Shown here: positions 53,828 to 64,000 of the stretch, piece by piece | Layout: each line of letters opens with the position of its first letter | How positions within the stretch are numbered: the stretch's first letter is position 1 | NCBI GenBank assembly: GCA_021296265.1 | Contig: JAGWAT010000002.1 | Coordinates: forward strand, 46,364 to 110,363 | From: Alphaproteobacteria bacterium | GTDB lineage: Bacteria > Pseudomonadota > Alphaproteobacteria > TMED109 | DNA: 64,000 nucleotides | Reading direction: 5' to 3' | Made by a program: the position numbers and the translations under genes | The notes under the pieces: model-generated | What the model was told of the DNA's origin: nothing | Seen by the model: the letters and a program-made list of their open reading frames with translations, nothing else | Databases searched by the model: none

Positions 53828-54328
53828 TCACTGTCCGAGCTGGAAGACGTGCCGGCGCAGGAAGTAGCGGATCGCGGCTGGCTTGGGGGGCAGGACGGCC
53901 GGATAGTAGGCCGGGTGGGCATGAAACGAGAATGCGCCGGTTGACCGCGCGGTGTAGTGCAGGTGCCAGCGGTTGCCGTCGACCACGGCCGTGCGCCACG
54001 CCGCCAGCGTCGTGTTGCCAAGCATGGATTCGAATTGCTCGTGGACGTAGATCTGCTGCTTTTCCACGAACGCCTTGAGGCGGGCCGGCTGCTCGAGCGG
54101 ATAGCAGCGGGCGGGCAGGCCGAGGATCAACAGCACGTGGTCCAGGCTGACCGCACGGATCAGGCCACCGCCGTCGTACCCGTTGTCGTCCGTTTCCACG
54201 TCGATGGCCTGGTACCCGATGGCCGTGTCGACAGCGGCTTCGAAGTCGGCGGCCGTAGGGGCAAGCGCGTCGCCGGCGAAAGTTTCAGGGAGAATGGCGT
54301 GGAGAAGGGGGTCGCCAGAAGCTGACAA
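53828..54328 (-). CDS. Hypothetical protein upstream of thyX
   Basis: A 166-residue soluble protein, not recognised. Conserved-looking segments are [40 protein letters not shown] and [18 protein letters not shown]. No signal peptide. The TTG at 54328, with GGAG 8 bases upstream, is the best start; no ATG precedes the conserved part. Shares a transcription unit with thyX by spacing. Confidence 0.6.
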   Translation of the reverse strand: MSASGDPLLHAILPETFAGDALAPTAADFEAAVDTAIGYQAIDVETDDNGYDGGGLIRAVSLDHVLLILGLPARCYPLEQPARLKAFVEKQQIYVHEQFESMLGNTTLAAWRTAVVDGNRWHLHYTARSTGAFSFHAHPAYYPAVLPPKPAAIRYFLRRHVFQLGQ

Positions 54329-54405
54329 GGGAGGTACTCCGTTAGGACCATGGCGACGAGGCCGAGCCCGGATTTCCTGCAGGACGGGCGGCCCGGACCC
54401 GCTTG

Positions 54406-54432
54406 CCGCCCCAAGGTAACCAACTGGGGCGG
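54406..54432. repeat. Inverted repeat, operator-like
   Basis: Arms CCGCCCCA (54406-54413) and TGGGGCGG (54425-54432) are perfect complements around 11 bases that contain a nested GGTAACC dyad (54415-54421) almost on the same centre. No T-run follows, so a protein-binding site is more likely than a terminator. Confidence 0.4.
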
Positions 54433-54712
54433 TGCGCGCACCCCGGGCAGGACGGCCGATGGCGGGCGCACGCAACCGCCCGTTCCCGGCCGTACCGGGC
54501 GGCCTCCGCCGGCGCTGACATCCCTCGTCCAAGCGCGCGTGGCGGCCGCCGCTGACATCGAAGCACGCGCCGGCTCGCCCGGCCCCGCCGAGGGGCAAGC
54601 TGATTGACGGTGTGCCCGATGCGGAAGCCCGGCGGAGCGGAACCAGGACGGCTGCCGACCCAAGCCGGGAGCGGCGCCGAGGGGGTCATTTCTGCGCAAC
54701 CTGCCCCGCCTC

Positions 54713-54721
54713 TGGTATCTT
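54713..54721 (+). promoter_or_regulatory. Candidate extended -10 element for sdhCDAB
   Basis: TGGTATCTT (TG at 54713-54714, -10 TATCTT at 54716-54721) would start transcription near 54728, about 40 bases before sdhC. No clear -35. Confidence 0.35.
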
Positions 54722-54769
54722 GCCGCCCGTCCCCTTCCGGCATCGCCCCGGATCCCCACGGAGTCCCGC

Positions 54770-55156
54770 ATGCCGGACCCCACGCGACGCCCCCTGTCAC
54801 CGCACCTGTCGGTCTACCGGCCTGAGATCACGTCGGTTCTATCGATCCTGCACCGTCTCTCCGGGTTGTTCCTGGCCCTCGGGATGGTGGCGCTCGCGGC
54901 GTTCCTCGGGGCGGCCGCGGCCGGGCAAGCGGCGTTTGCGGTCGCCACCTCGGCTCTCGGCAGCCTCATCGGGTGCGCGTTCCTGGTCGCCGTGTCGGTT
55001 GCGTTCTTCTACCACCTCGCCAACGGGGTGCGGCACCTCTGCTGGGACGCCGGATTCGGCTTCGAGATGGCGAACGTCCGGAGGTCCGGCTGGTTCGTGG
55101 TCGGCCTCACGGCGGCCCTGACGGTGGTGTTCTGGCTGGGAGTGGCAGCACAATGA
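54770..55156 (+). CDS. sdhC: Succinate dehydrogenase cytochrome b556 subunit
   Basis: Membrane anchor of complex II that holds heme b and part of the quinone site. 128 residues, three helices. [20 protein letters not shown] and SILHRLSG are the N-terminal signature with quinone-site residues; the heme histidine is in [14 protein letters not shown]. First gene of sdhCDAB, overlapping sdhD by 4 bases. Confidence 0.94.
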   Translation: MPDPTRRPLSPHLSVYRPEITSVLSILHRLSGLFLALGMVALAAFLGAAAAGQAAFAVATSALGSLIGCAFLVAVSVAFFYHLANGVRHLCWDAGFGFEMANVRRSGWFVVGLTAALTVVFWLGVAAQ

Positions 55157-55536
55157 GTCTCCGCCCTCCTCTGGCGCGGGCACGCGGGCACGGATCCGCG
55201 CACGAAGGGGCGCATCACTGGTGGATGCAGCGCGTGACGGCGGTGGCGCTGGCGCTTCTGGGCGCCTGGTTCGCATGGTCGGTGCCCTGCCTCGTCGGTG
55301 CCGACCACGGCGAGTTCGTCGCCTGGATGGCCCGACCGGTCAATTCGGTGCTGCTCGTGCTGCTGGTGGGTTCCGGCTTCTACCACGGCTGGCTCGGCAT
55401 CAGGGTCGTCGTCGAGGACTACGTGCCGGCGCGCGGGCCACGAACGGTGACGCTCGCCGTCTGCGCGGGGATCGCCTGGCTGGCGGCGGCCGGGGCCGGG
55501 CTGGCCGTCCTGCGGGCCGGCTACGGGGGAGTGTGA
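55153..55536 (+). CDS. sdhD: Succinate dehydrogenase membrane anchor subunit
   Basis: Second membrane anchor of complex II. 127 residues, three helices. [19 protein letters not shown] is the usual start of the first helix, and [16 protein letters not shown] contains the heme-proximal histidine and the DY pair near the quinone site. ATG overlaps the sdhC stop; its stop overlaps the sdhA ATG by one base. Confidence 0.92.
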   Translation: MSLRPPLARARGHGSAHEGAHHWWMQRVTAVALALLGAWFAWSVPCLVGADHGEFVAWMARPVNSVLLVLLVGSGFYHGWLGIRVVVEDYVPARGPRTVTLAVCAGIAWLAAAGAGLAVLRAGYGGV

Positions 55537-57326
55537 TGGCGGGTAGCTACGACATCGTCGACCACGCCTACGACGTCGTGGTGGTCGGCGCGGGCGGCGC
55601 GGGGCTCCGCGCCACGCTCGGGCTTGCCGAGCGCGGCTTCCGCACGGCCTGCCTGACCAAGGTGTTCCCGACGCGCAGCCACACGGTGGCCGCGCAGGGC
55701 GGGATCAGCGCCGCGCTCGGCAACATGGGTACGGATGACTGGCGCTGGCACATGTACGACACCGTCAAGGGGTCGGACTGGCTCGGCGATCAGGATGCGA
55801 TCGCGTACATGTGCCGCGAGGCCACGGACGCCGTCATCGAACTCGAGCACTACGGCGTGCCCTTCTCCCGGATTCCCGACGGGCGGATCTACCAGCGCGC
55901 GTTCGGCGGCATGACGACCGAATTCGGCGACGGGCCGGCGGCGCAGCGCACGTGTGCCGCGGCGGACCGGACCGGCCATGCGATCCTGCACACGCTGTAC
56001 CAGCAGTCGCTCCGCCACGCCGCCGAGTTCTTCATCGAGTTCTTCGTGCTGGACCTCCTGATGGATGCCGACGGCGTCTGCCAGGGGGTGCTGGCCTGGA
56101 AGCTGGACGACGGCACGCTGCACCGTTTCCGGGCGCACACCGTGATCCTGGCCACCGGCGGCTATGGGCGTGTCTACTTCTCCTGCACGTCCGCACACAT
56201 CTGCACCGGCGACGGCAACGCGATGGTCCTGCGCGCCGGGCTGCCGCTCCAGGACATGGAATTCGTGCAGTTCCACCCGACCGGAATCTACGGCGCCGGC
56301 TGCCTCATCAGCGAGGGCGTGCGCGGCGAAGGCGGCTACCTCACGAACTCGGAGGGAGAGCGCTTCATGGAGCGCTACGCGACCAGCGCCAAGGATCTGG
56401 CCTCGCGGGACGTGGTGAGCCGGTCGATCACGCTCGAACTCCGTGCGGGCCGCGGCGTCGGGGAACTCCACGATCACGTGCATTTGCACCTGGAACACCT
56501 CGATGCGGACGTCATCGCGGAACGGCTGCCGGGAATCGCGGAATTGGCCCGCATTTTCGGCGGCGTCGACGTCACCCGCGAACCGATTCCCGTGCTCCCG
56601 ACCTGCCACTACAACATGGGCGGAATCCCCGTGCTGCACACCGGCGAGACTGTGACGGGGAACGCGGACGACCCGGACGCCGCCGTGCCCGGATTGATGA
56701 GCGCCGGCGAAGCGGCGTGCGTCTCGGTCCACGGCGCCAACCGACTCGGATCGAACTCGCTGCTGGACCTGGTAATTTTCGGCCGGGCCTGCGCGAACCG
56801 GATCGCCGCCACGCAGCAGCCGCACGCCCCCGGCCGGGCGCCCCTGAAGGATGCCGAGGACGCCATCCTCGCCCGCTTTGACGGCTTTCGCCACGCGGAT
56901 GGGGGGACGCCGACGGCCGAACTGCGCCTGCAGATGCAGCGCGCCATGCAGGACCATTGCGCCGTGTTCCGGACCGGCGACAGCCTCACTGAGGGAGTCG
57001 ACAAGGTCGCCGAGGCGTGGCAACAGCTGGCGGATGTCAGGGTGACCGACCGCTCGCTGATCTGGAACACTGATCTCGTGGAAACCCTCGAACTGGAAAA
57101 CCTGCTGCAACAGGCCGCCGTGACCATCGGTTCGGCCCTGCACCGGACCGAAAGTCGGGGTGCGCACGCCCGCGAGGACTACCCCGACCGCGACGATGAA
57201 AGCTGGCTGACCCACACGCTGGCATGGTTCCGTGACGGCCGCGCCGAATGTGCCGCGCGTCCGGTGCATCTCGAGACGGATTCACCGGACATCGACACCA
57301 TTCCCCCCAAGCCGCGCGTCTACTAG
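55536..57326 (+). CDS. sdhA: Succinate dehydrogenase flavoprotein subunit
   Basis: Oxidises succinate to fumarate with covalently bound FAD. 596 residues. [17 protein letters not shown] binds FAD; H49 in [15 protein letters not shown] is the covalent FAD attachment site; [20 protein letters not shown] holds catalytic residues and [12 protein letters not shown] is the dicarboxylate site. Starts at ATG 55536. Confidence 0.96.
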   Translation: MAGSYDIVDHAYDVVVVGAGGAGLRATLGLAERGFRTACLTKVFPTRSHTVAAQGGISAALGNMGTDDWRWHMYDTVKGSDWLGDQDAIAYMCREATDAVIELEHYGVPFSRIPDGRIYQRAFGGMTTEFGDGPAAQRTCAAADRTGHAILHTLYQQSLRHAAEFFIEFFVLDLLMDADGVCQGVLAWKLDDGTLHRFRAHTVILATGGYGRVYFSCTSAHICTGDGNAMVLRAGLPLQDMEFVQFHPTGIYGAGCLISEGVRGEGGYLTNSEGERFMERYATSAKDLASRDVVSRSITLELRAGRGVGELHDHVHLHLEHLDADVIAERLPGIAELARIFGGVDVTREPIPVLPTCHYNMGGIPVLHTGETVTGNADDPDAAVPGLMSAGEAACVSVHGANRLGSNSLLDLVIFGRACANRIAATQQPHAPGRAPLKDAEDAILARFDGFRHADGGTPTAELRLQMQRAMQDHCAVFRTGDSLTEGVDKVAEAWQQLADVRVTDRSLIWNTDLVETLELENLLQQAAVTIGSALHRTESRGAHAREDYPDRDDESWLTHTLAWFRDGRAECAARPVHLETDSPDIDTIPPKPRVY

Positions 57327-57342
57327 CGAGGAAGAGGCAACG

Positions 57343-58119
57343 ATGGTGGCGTTCAGACTTCCCAGAGGTTCCCAGGTACGGCCCGGACGGCGAGTCCCGG
57401 CGCCGGACGGCGCCCGCAATGTGCGTGAATTCCGAGTGTACCGCTATTCCCCTGACAGCGGCGAATCGCCGCAGCTCGATTCCTTCGAGGTCGACCTGGA
57501 CCAGAGCGGGCCGATGGTGCTGGACGCCCTGATCGAGATCAAGAATTCCCTCGACTCAACCCTCGCCTTCCGCCGGTCCTGCCGCGAGGGGGTGTGCGGT
57601 TCCTGCGCCATGAACATCGACGGAACCAACACGCTGGCCTGCACGAAGGCGATTGACGACGTCCGGGGTCCGATCAAGGTCTATCCGCTGCCGCACATGC
57701 CGGTGATCAAGGACCTGGTTCCCGATCTGACCGACGCCTACGCGCAGTACGCGCTCGTCGAGCCATGGATGAAGACCGAATCGCCGCCGCCGGCCAGGGA
57801 ACGTCTTCAGTCCGAGGAAGACCGTCGCAAGCTCGACGGGCTGTACGAATGCATCCTGTGCTTCTGCTGCAGCACCAGTTGCCCGAGCTACTGGTGGAAC
57901 GGGGACCGCTACCTCGGTCCGGCCACGCTCCTGCAGGCGGCGCGCTGGCTGCAGGACAGTCGTGACGAGGCGGCGGGTGAGCGGCTCGACGCGCTTGAAG
58001 ATCCGTTTCGGCTGTACCGCTGCCACACGATCATGAACTGCACCAAGACCTGCCCGAAGGGTCTGAACCCGGCCCGCGCCATCAGCGACATCAAACGCCG
58101 TATCCAGCAACGGCGCTGA
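57343..58119 (+). CDS. sdhB: Succinate dehydrogenase iron-sulfur subunit
   Basis: Carries three Fe-S clusters linking the flavin to the quinone site. 258 residues. [2Fe-2S] motif [15 protein letters not shown] and its fourth cysteine in [19 protein letters not shown] for the [4Fe-4S] cluster; [14 protein letters not shown] for the [3Fe-4S] and the last ligands. ATG at 57343 has GAGG 7 bases upstream. Confidence 0.96.
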   Translation: MVAFRLPRGSQVRPGRRVPAPDGARNVREFRVYRYSPDSGESPQLDSFEVDLDQSGPMVLDALIEIKNSLDSTLAFRRSCREGVCGSCAMNIDGTNTLACTKAIDDVRGPIKVYPLPHMPVIKDLVPDLTDAYAQYALVEPWMKTESPPPARERLQSEEDRRKLDGLYECILCFCCSTSCPSYWWNGDRYLGPATLLQAARWLQDSRDEAAGERLDALEDPFRLYRCHTIMNCTKTCPKGLNPARAISDIKRRIQQRR

Positions 58120-58126
58120 CGCGCCG

Positions 58127-59065
58127 GTGCTGTTCCTGCATCTGGGGGCCGTGGTCGTCGGCATCGGCCTGCTGGTCGGCGGCGGCGAACTGCTGGTGCG
58201 CGCTTCCGTCGCCACCGCCACGCGTCTCCGGGTCGCCCCTTTCGTGATCGGCGCGAGCGTCGTCGCGTTCGGCACCTCGTTCCCCGAGCTGGTCGTGGCG
58301 GTACGGGCGTCGATCGGCAACCACGCGGGCATCATCCTGGGGAATGTCGCCGGCTCGAACATCGCCAATGTCCTGCTGGCCGTGGGAGTCGCCGCCGCGT
58401 GCAGGCCGCTTGCCGGCGCCCGCGGCCTGCGCCTAGATGCGCTCGTCATGCTGTTCGCCACGGCGGGCTTTGTGGGACTGGCACTCTGGGTTGACGTGCT
58501 GACCCGGCTTGGGGGCCTCGCGCTGGTCGTGGCGCTGGCAGCCACGACGACGCTCTCCATCCGCCGCGCCGGCGCCGACGTGGCGCAGGCGGCGGGCGAG
58601 CCGGCGACGCAGTCGCTCGCCTGGAGCGCAGTCGTGATCATGGTGAGCCTCACCATGGTGGCAGGTGGCGCGGAAGCGCTGGTGGCCGGCGCAAGCGGAC
58701 TCGCGCGCGCGTTCGGCGTGGCCGAGGCAGTAATCGGGCTGTCCATCGTCGCGATTGGCACGTCGCTGCCCGAGGTCACGGTAACCGCTCTGGCGGCCCT
58801 CCGCCGGCAGGGTGGACTGGCACTGGGCGGCATTCTCGGCAGCAACATGTTCAACCTGCTGGGCGTCACGGGCGCCGCTGCCCTCGCGCATCCGCTCGCC
58901 ATGCATGGAGTCCTCACGCCGCTGGACCTGACGGTCCTGGTGGGCACAACCCTGTTCCTGGCAGGGTTCCTGACCCTCGGACGCTCGCTGCACCGCAGCG
59001 TCGGCGCGGGCCTGGTGCTCCTGCAGGTCCTGTATCTCGGCGCGTTATACGCCGGCAGCTACTGA
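58127..59065 (+). CDS. Calcium/sodium antiporter (CaCA family, YrbG-like)
   Basis: 312-residue membrane exchanger with about ten helices in two inverted repeats. Each repeat has the alpha motif: GTSFPELVVAV with GNVAGSNIANVLL in the first, and GTSLPEVTVTAL with GGILGSNMFNLLG in the second; the glutamates coordinate the cation. GTG start 7 bases after sdhB, so likely co-transcribed, without a functional link that I can see. Confidence 0.9.
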   Translation: MLFLHLGAVVVGIGLLVGGGELLVRASVATATRLRVAPFVIGASVVAFGTSFPELVVAVRASIGNHAGIILGNVAGSNIANVLLAVGVAAACRPLAGARGLRLDALVMLFATAGFVGLALWVDVLTRLGGLALVVALAATTTLSIRRAGADVAQAAGEPATQSLAWSAVVIMVSLTMVAGGAEALVAGASGLARAFGVAEAVIGLSIVAIGTSLPEVTVTALAALRRQGGLALGGILGSNMFNLLGVTGAAALAHPLAMHGVLTPLDLTVLVGTTLFLAGFLTLGRSLHRSVGAGLVLLQVLYLGALYAGSY

Positions 59066-59071
59066 TACAAT
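59063..59071 (+). promoter_or_regulatory. Extended -10 promoter candidate for the TRAP receptor-mmsA unit
   Basis: TGATACAAT: TG at 59063-59064 and TACAAT at 59066-59071, overlapping the antiporter stop codon. Start near 59078, about 40 bases before the ATG. No strong -35. Confidence 0.42.
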
Positions 59072-59116
59072 CGAACGCCTTGCTGCGTTATCGACGTGCC
59101 GAATTAGGAGTGCGTG

Positions 59117-60225
59117 ATGGATCGAGGAAAGCTGGCCGTACTGGTCGTATTGGTGGTCGGGATCGTCATTGGACTTGCGGTGCGCCCGGCATTGTTCGGC
59201 GAGTCGGAAATGACCGCGGGTACCTCCACTACCACGTCCGAAGCCACGGACACTCCGGTGACGGTCCGATGGAAGATGGCGAGCGCGTACGCCGGTACCA
59301 CGCCGATTATCGGCCCTTCGATGAAGGAGATGCTGGAGCGCATCCGCACTGCGTCAGATGGAAGTGTCGATATCCGTTTCTTCGAACCGGGCGCCCTCGT
59401 GCCACCCCTCGAGATCTTCGACGCCGTCGCCTCGGGTGGCGTGGATGCCGGCTGGGCGACGCCCGGCTTCTGGGCCGGCAAGGTGCCCGCGCTGCAACTC
59501 TTCGCGTCGATTCCCTTCGGCCCCGCGGCACCCGAGTACATGGCGTGGATGTACTTCGGCGGCGGCCAGGAACTGCTCGACGAGCTGTACCTCAAGCACA
59601 ACATCAAGAGCACGCTCTGCATGATCCTGCCGCCCGAGGCCTCCGGATGGTTCCGGCAGGAAATCCGCACGCTCGATGACCTCCGGGGCCTGAAAATGCG
59701 GTTCTTCGCGTTGGGCGCCAAGGTCATGGAGAAGGTCGGGGTGTCGACCCAGCTGCTCGCCGGCGGCGACATCTACCCGGCACTGGAGCTGGGGACGATC
59801 GACGCCACCGAGTTCTCCAGCCCCGCCATCGACCGTAATTTCGGTTTTGAACAGATCGCGAAGTTCTACTACTTCCCCGGCTGGCATCAGCAGTCGACCT
59901 GGGCTGACGTGATGTACAACCTGGACGGCTGGAACGAACTCTCGCTCAGCCAGCAGAGCCTGTTGACGATGGCGTGCGGCGACCTGGTGCAGCGCGGCCT
60001 CGCCCAGGGCGAGGCGATGCAGGTGCCCGCGCTCGAGTACTTCGAGGGTCAGGGCGTCCAGCTGAAGCGCTGGAATGACGAGTTCCTGAACGCCTACAAG
60101 ACGGCGTGGGAGGAGGTCGCCATCGAGGAGGCGGAGAAAGACGCCGACTTCGCCAAGGCGCTGGCTTCGCTGACCGAGTTCCGGGAACGTTTCTCGGTCT
60201 GGCGCGACCTCGGATACCTCGACTG

Positions 60226-60226
<1 letters not shown>
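59117..60226 (+). CDS. TRAP transporter solute-binding protein (DctP family), copy 2
   Basis: 369-residue periplasmic receptor, paralogue of the product of 9490-10620 with the same anchor-linker-DctP layout. N-terminal anchor LAVLVVLVVGIVIGLAV; then VRWKMASAYAGTTPIIG, FFEPGALVPPLEIFDAVASG and LKMRFFALGAKVMEKVGVS. A 67-base block (59712-59778) is identical to the other copy. ATG at 59117 has AGGAG 6 bases upstream. No dctQM adjacent. Its stop overlaps the mmsA start, linking uptake of its solute to acyl-semialdehyde oxidation. Confidence 0.88.
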
Positions 60227-61722
<1,496 letters not shown>

Positions 61723-61877
61723 CCAGGCGGGCTGATCCGTCTGCGGGCACGGTCGTTCCATCGCCCGGAGGTGCGCCCATGCGCAGCGGGTGCGCCCGCC
61801 GCGGCCGGCGAGATTGACGATCCGCGAGCGGGCCATACAACATGGGCGCGGCGGCATCCAACCGGGGACATGGGACC

Positions 61878-62381
61878 ATGATCAGGCAGCTTCATCACAA
61901 CGCCTACCGCTGTCGCGACTCGGAGGAGACTCGGGTCTTCTACGAGGACTTCCTGGGCCTCCCATTGGCCGAGGCTCTAGCCATCGAGACCACCAAGACA
62001 GGCCGCCGGGCGCAGGTGCTGCACACCTTCTACCGGCTCGACGACGGCTCCTTCCTTGCGTTCTTCGAAGCACCGGAAGAGTCGTTCGAATTCAAGAGAC
62101 AGCGCGACTTTGACCTCCACATCGCGCTCGAGGTCTCGCCCGAAGACCTGCAGACGATGCTCGCCAAGGGCAGGAAGGCGGGAATCGAGACCCGGGGACC
62201 GTCCGATCACGGCATCGTGGAGTCGATCTACTTCCGCGACCCGAACGGTTACGTCATCGAACTCTGCGCGAAACGCTCCGGGCACGACGACCTGCTGGAC
62301 CCGATCCAGAACGGGGCACGGGACAAGCTCGACGCTTGGCAGCGGGCCAAGGCATCGCCGCCAATCCCGGTCGAGGCTTAA
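61878..62381 (+). CDS. VOC superfamily protein (glyoxalase/dioxygenase-like)
   Basis: 167-residue metalloenzyme fold of the vicinal oxygen chelate superfamily. Paired beta-alpha-beta units: HHNAYRCRDSEETRVFYEDF and HIALEVSPEDLQTMLAKGRK, ending IYFRDPNGYVIELCAK, with metal-ligand-like histidines and glutamate (H6/H7, H91, E141 region). Substrate unknown. ATG at 61878 with GGGA upstream; a longer in-frame start is not supported. Confidence 0.82.
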   Translation: MIRQLHHNAYRCRDSEETRVFYEDFLGLPLAEALAIETTKTGRRAQVLHTFYRLDDGSFLAFFEAPEESFEFKRQRDFDLHIALEVSPEDLQTMLAKGRKAGIETRGPSDHGIVESIYFRDPNGYVIELCAKRSGHDDLLDPIQNGARDKLDAWQRAKASPPIPVEA

Positions 62382-62627
62382 GGGTCCGCGGACCGCCGCG
62401 CTCAGACACCGCACAGGCTGCAAGTCGCTGACGGGGCTGGGATTTCGGAGATCCGCGGACGCGCCGGAGGGCTGCGATTCTCGAGGCCCCGCGGCGCGGT
62501 CATGTCACACACCAGCACCTGAGATTCGCCCCGGTTCTAGAATCACTCGCAGGTTGACACGCGCTATCGATCGACGGATCGTTTGCTGCGAAAGTGGTAC
62601 GGGGATTCGTTGACGGGAGGTCTGGCC

Positions 62628-63197
62628 ATGCGATGGTCGATCGGGGTTACCACGTTCTTAATGCTCTCCGTCGGCGCTGCCATGGCAGCGGAACGATGGG
62701 ATCTCCCGATGGCGTACGCGGATTCGAACTATCACACGCAGAACGGCAAGCGGTTCGCCGAGGCCGTCGGCGTAAGCACCGGAGGCGAACTCGAAATCGT
62801 TGTCCATGGCGGCGGCTCACTCTTCAAGGGAAACGAGATCAAGCGGGCGGTGCGGACCGGCCAGGTGCCCATCGGCGAACGCCTGCTGAGCGCTCGCCAG
62901 AACGAGAACCCGCTGTTCGGATTTGATTCGGTGCCATTCCTGGCCTCCTCGTTCGAGGCATTTGATCGGCTGTGGAGAGCTGCCAGGGACAGGCTCACGG
63001 AGGTTCTTGCCGAACAGAACCTGATCCTGCTCTACGCAGTGCCGTGGCCGCCGCAGGGTCTCTATTTCAACCGGGAAATTATCGGCATTCCGGACATGGC
63101 CGGGATCAAGTTCCGCACGTACAACGCCGCGACGGCGAAGCTGGCCGAACTGGCGGGCATGGTGCCGGACACCACTCGCCAAAGCCCGGGCGGGTAA
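62628..63197 (+). pseudogene. Truncated TRAP solute-binding protein gene
   Basis: A DctP-family receptor cut short. 189 residues with a signal peptide (IGVTTFLMLSVGAAMA), then ERWDLPMAYADSNYHTQNGK, IVVHGGGSLFKGNEIKRAV and GIKFRTYNAATAKLAELAGM. The family continues for about 140 more residues, but after MVP the frame changes to an unrelated DTTRQSPGG and stops; no later frame restores the missing part before the next gene. GGAGG 7 bases before the ATG shows it was once a normal gene. This copy is a different subgroup from the two intact receptors. Confidence 0.75.
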
Positions 63198-63298
63198 CAA
63201 GTCGGCGACCCGGTCGGCGCCGAGCGCCCCCCGGTGCCCCGCGACCACTGCTCCCTCCGATCGATCGTCCGGCCCGAACGGCCGGGTGCGGCGTCCCT

Positions 63299-64000
63299 TC
63301 AGAAGGTTCCGCCGCGAGCCGCGCGGCCGCCATCGACGGTGACGATGATCCCGCTCAGATAGCTCGCGCGTTCGGATGCAAGGAAGACCACGACGTTCGC
63401 GACCTCCTCGACGGAAGCAGCCCGCCCGAGCGGCCACCTCGAGAGGAATTCCCGCCACCGCTTGCGGTCACCGAGCTCGGTCTCGGCCTTGCTGGCGAGC
63501 AGGGAGCGGATGCGGTCGGTCTCGACGGCGCCCGGGTTGACGCCGAGAATGCGGACGCCCTGATCGATGCTGGTGCTGCCGATCCCTCGCGTGAACGCCA
63601 TCAGGGAGGCGTTACCGGCGGTCCCGGCGATGTAGGTCGCGTCATAGCATTCGCCGGCGAGGCCGATCACGTTGACAATCGTGCCGCCGCCGCGCGCACG
63701 CATGCGAGCGAAGTACTGGCGGGTGATGTTGATGTAGCCGAACACCTTCAGATCCCACGCCTCGCGCCACCTCGACTCGTCAACCTGGTCGACCGTGCCG
63801 CCGGGAATCGCGCCGGCATTGTTCACCAGGATGTCGACATCACCGCAGCGCTCGGCCAGTTCTTCAGCCGATCCGCGGACGGCGAGATCGATGGAATGCA
63901 CCTGCACGTCCACCTGGTGGGCCGCACGGATCGCCTGGCACCGCGTTTCCAGCAGATCCGCGCTGCGCGCGGCCAGGTGCAGGCTGGCGCCCTCGGCGGC
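63299..64000 (-). CDS. Short-chain dehydrogenase/reductase, N-terminus beyond window
   Basis: At least 233 residues; the glycine-rich nucleotide loop lies outside the window. Visible: VDILVNNAGAIPGG, NVIGLAGECYDATYIAGTAG, GVNPGAVETDRI and the C-terminal LASERASYLSGIIVTVDGGR. The usual YxxxK motif reads YIAGT, so the catalytic lysine is missing; a subgroup of SDRs shares this change. Substrate unknown. It reads towards the truncated TRAP gene. Confidence 0.85.
   Translation of the reverse strand, partial: AAEGASLHLAARSADLLETRCQAIRAAHQVDVQVHSIDLAVRGSAEELAERCGDVDILVNNAGAIPGGTVDQVDESRWREAWDLKVFGYINITRQYFARMRARGGGTIVNVIGLAGECYDATYIAGTAGNASLMAFTRGIGSTSIDQGVRILGVNPGAVETDRIRSLLASKAETELGDRKRWREFLSRWPLGRAASVEEVANVVVFLASERASYLSGIIVTVDGGRAARGGTF

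Larger units (their letters stand above)
54329..54769. other. Divergent intergenic region before sdhCDAB
   Basis: About 440 GC-rich bases holding the leaders of the hypothetical/thyX unit (leftwards) and of sdhC (rightwards), plus the inverted repeat at 54406-54432. No gene supported. Confidence 0.5.

Overview
The window looks like a chromosomal segment of an uncultured, GC-rich (roughly two-thirds G+C by eye) alphaproteobacterium. Pointers are the zapA / 6S RNA locus / 5-formyltetrahydrofolate cyclo-ligase order, an alphaproteobacterial L36, a mitochondrial-type cytochrome c oxidase operon, a petABC bc1 operon, sdhCDAB, and a processing-peptidase-like M16 protease next to thrC. Urea use, TRAP-type solute receptors and glycolate oxidation suggest a marine or host-associated heterotroph, but that is inference.

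Layout. 0-4 kb: glycolate oxidase glcDEF (glcF runs off the left edge), then rpmJ with its own near-consensus promoter. 4.2-10.6 kb: a mandelate-racemase-type enolase, a DHA2 transporter, ymdB, 5-FTHF cyclo-ligase, a probable 6S RNA, zapA, and a TRAP solute receptor. 10.8-24 kb: a long plus-strand run with an FAD oxidase, then coxB-ctaD-ctaB-small protein-ctaG-ctaE-DUF983-SURF1-ctaA, followed by thrC, an M16 peptidase, a GNAT acetyltransferase and a SAF-domain oxidoreductase. Most junctions overlap by a few bases. 24.2-25.2 kb: a stand-alone gene that closely matches eukaryotic sterol C-24 methyltransferase (Erg6/SMT); this is the most striking gene here. 25.3-30.7 kb: an amidohydrolase, NnrS, then a stretch with poor coding content and an AAA/DUF4143 ATPase that has its own promoter and a dyad operator-like site. 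30.7-32.1 kb: YqgE and an SDR. 32.1-42.8 kb: one continuous urea operon, urtABCDE-ureDABCEFG, read leftwards from a very good sigma-54 promoter. 43.1-45.1 kb: dienelactone hydrolase, FKBP and mtnP. 45.1-47.7 kb: petABC. 48.4-54.3 kb: class I NrdA without an adjacent NrdB, two unassigned genes, Mrp, ThyX and a hypothetical. 54.8-58.1 kb: sdhCDAB. 58.1-64 kb: a cation antiporter, a second TRAP receptor paralogous to the first, mmsA, a VOC protein, a truncated TRAP receptor and an SDR running off the right edge.

Taken together the window encodes much of the aerobic respiratory chain (complexes II, III and IV with heme A and copper insertion), a nitrogen-controlled urea uptake and hydrolysis system, and parts of one-carbon and deoxynucleotide metabolism. 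No tRNA, rRNA, insertion sequence, CRISPR array or phage module was seen.
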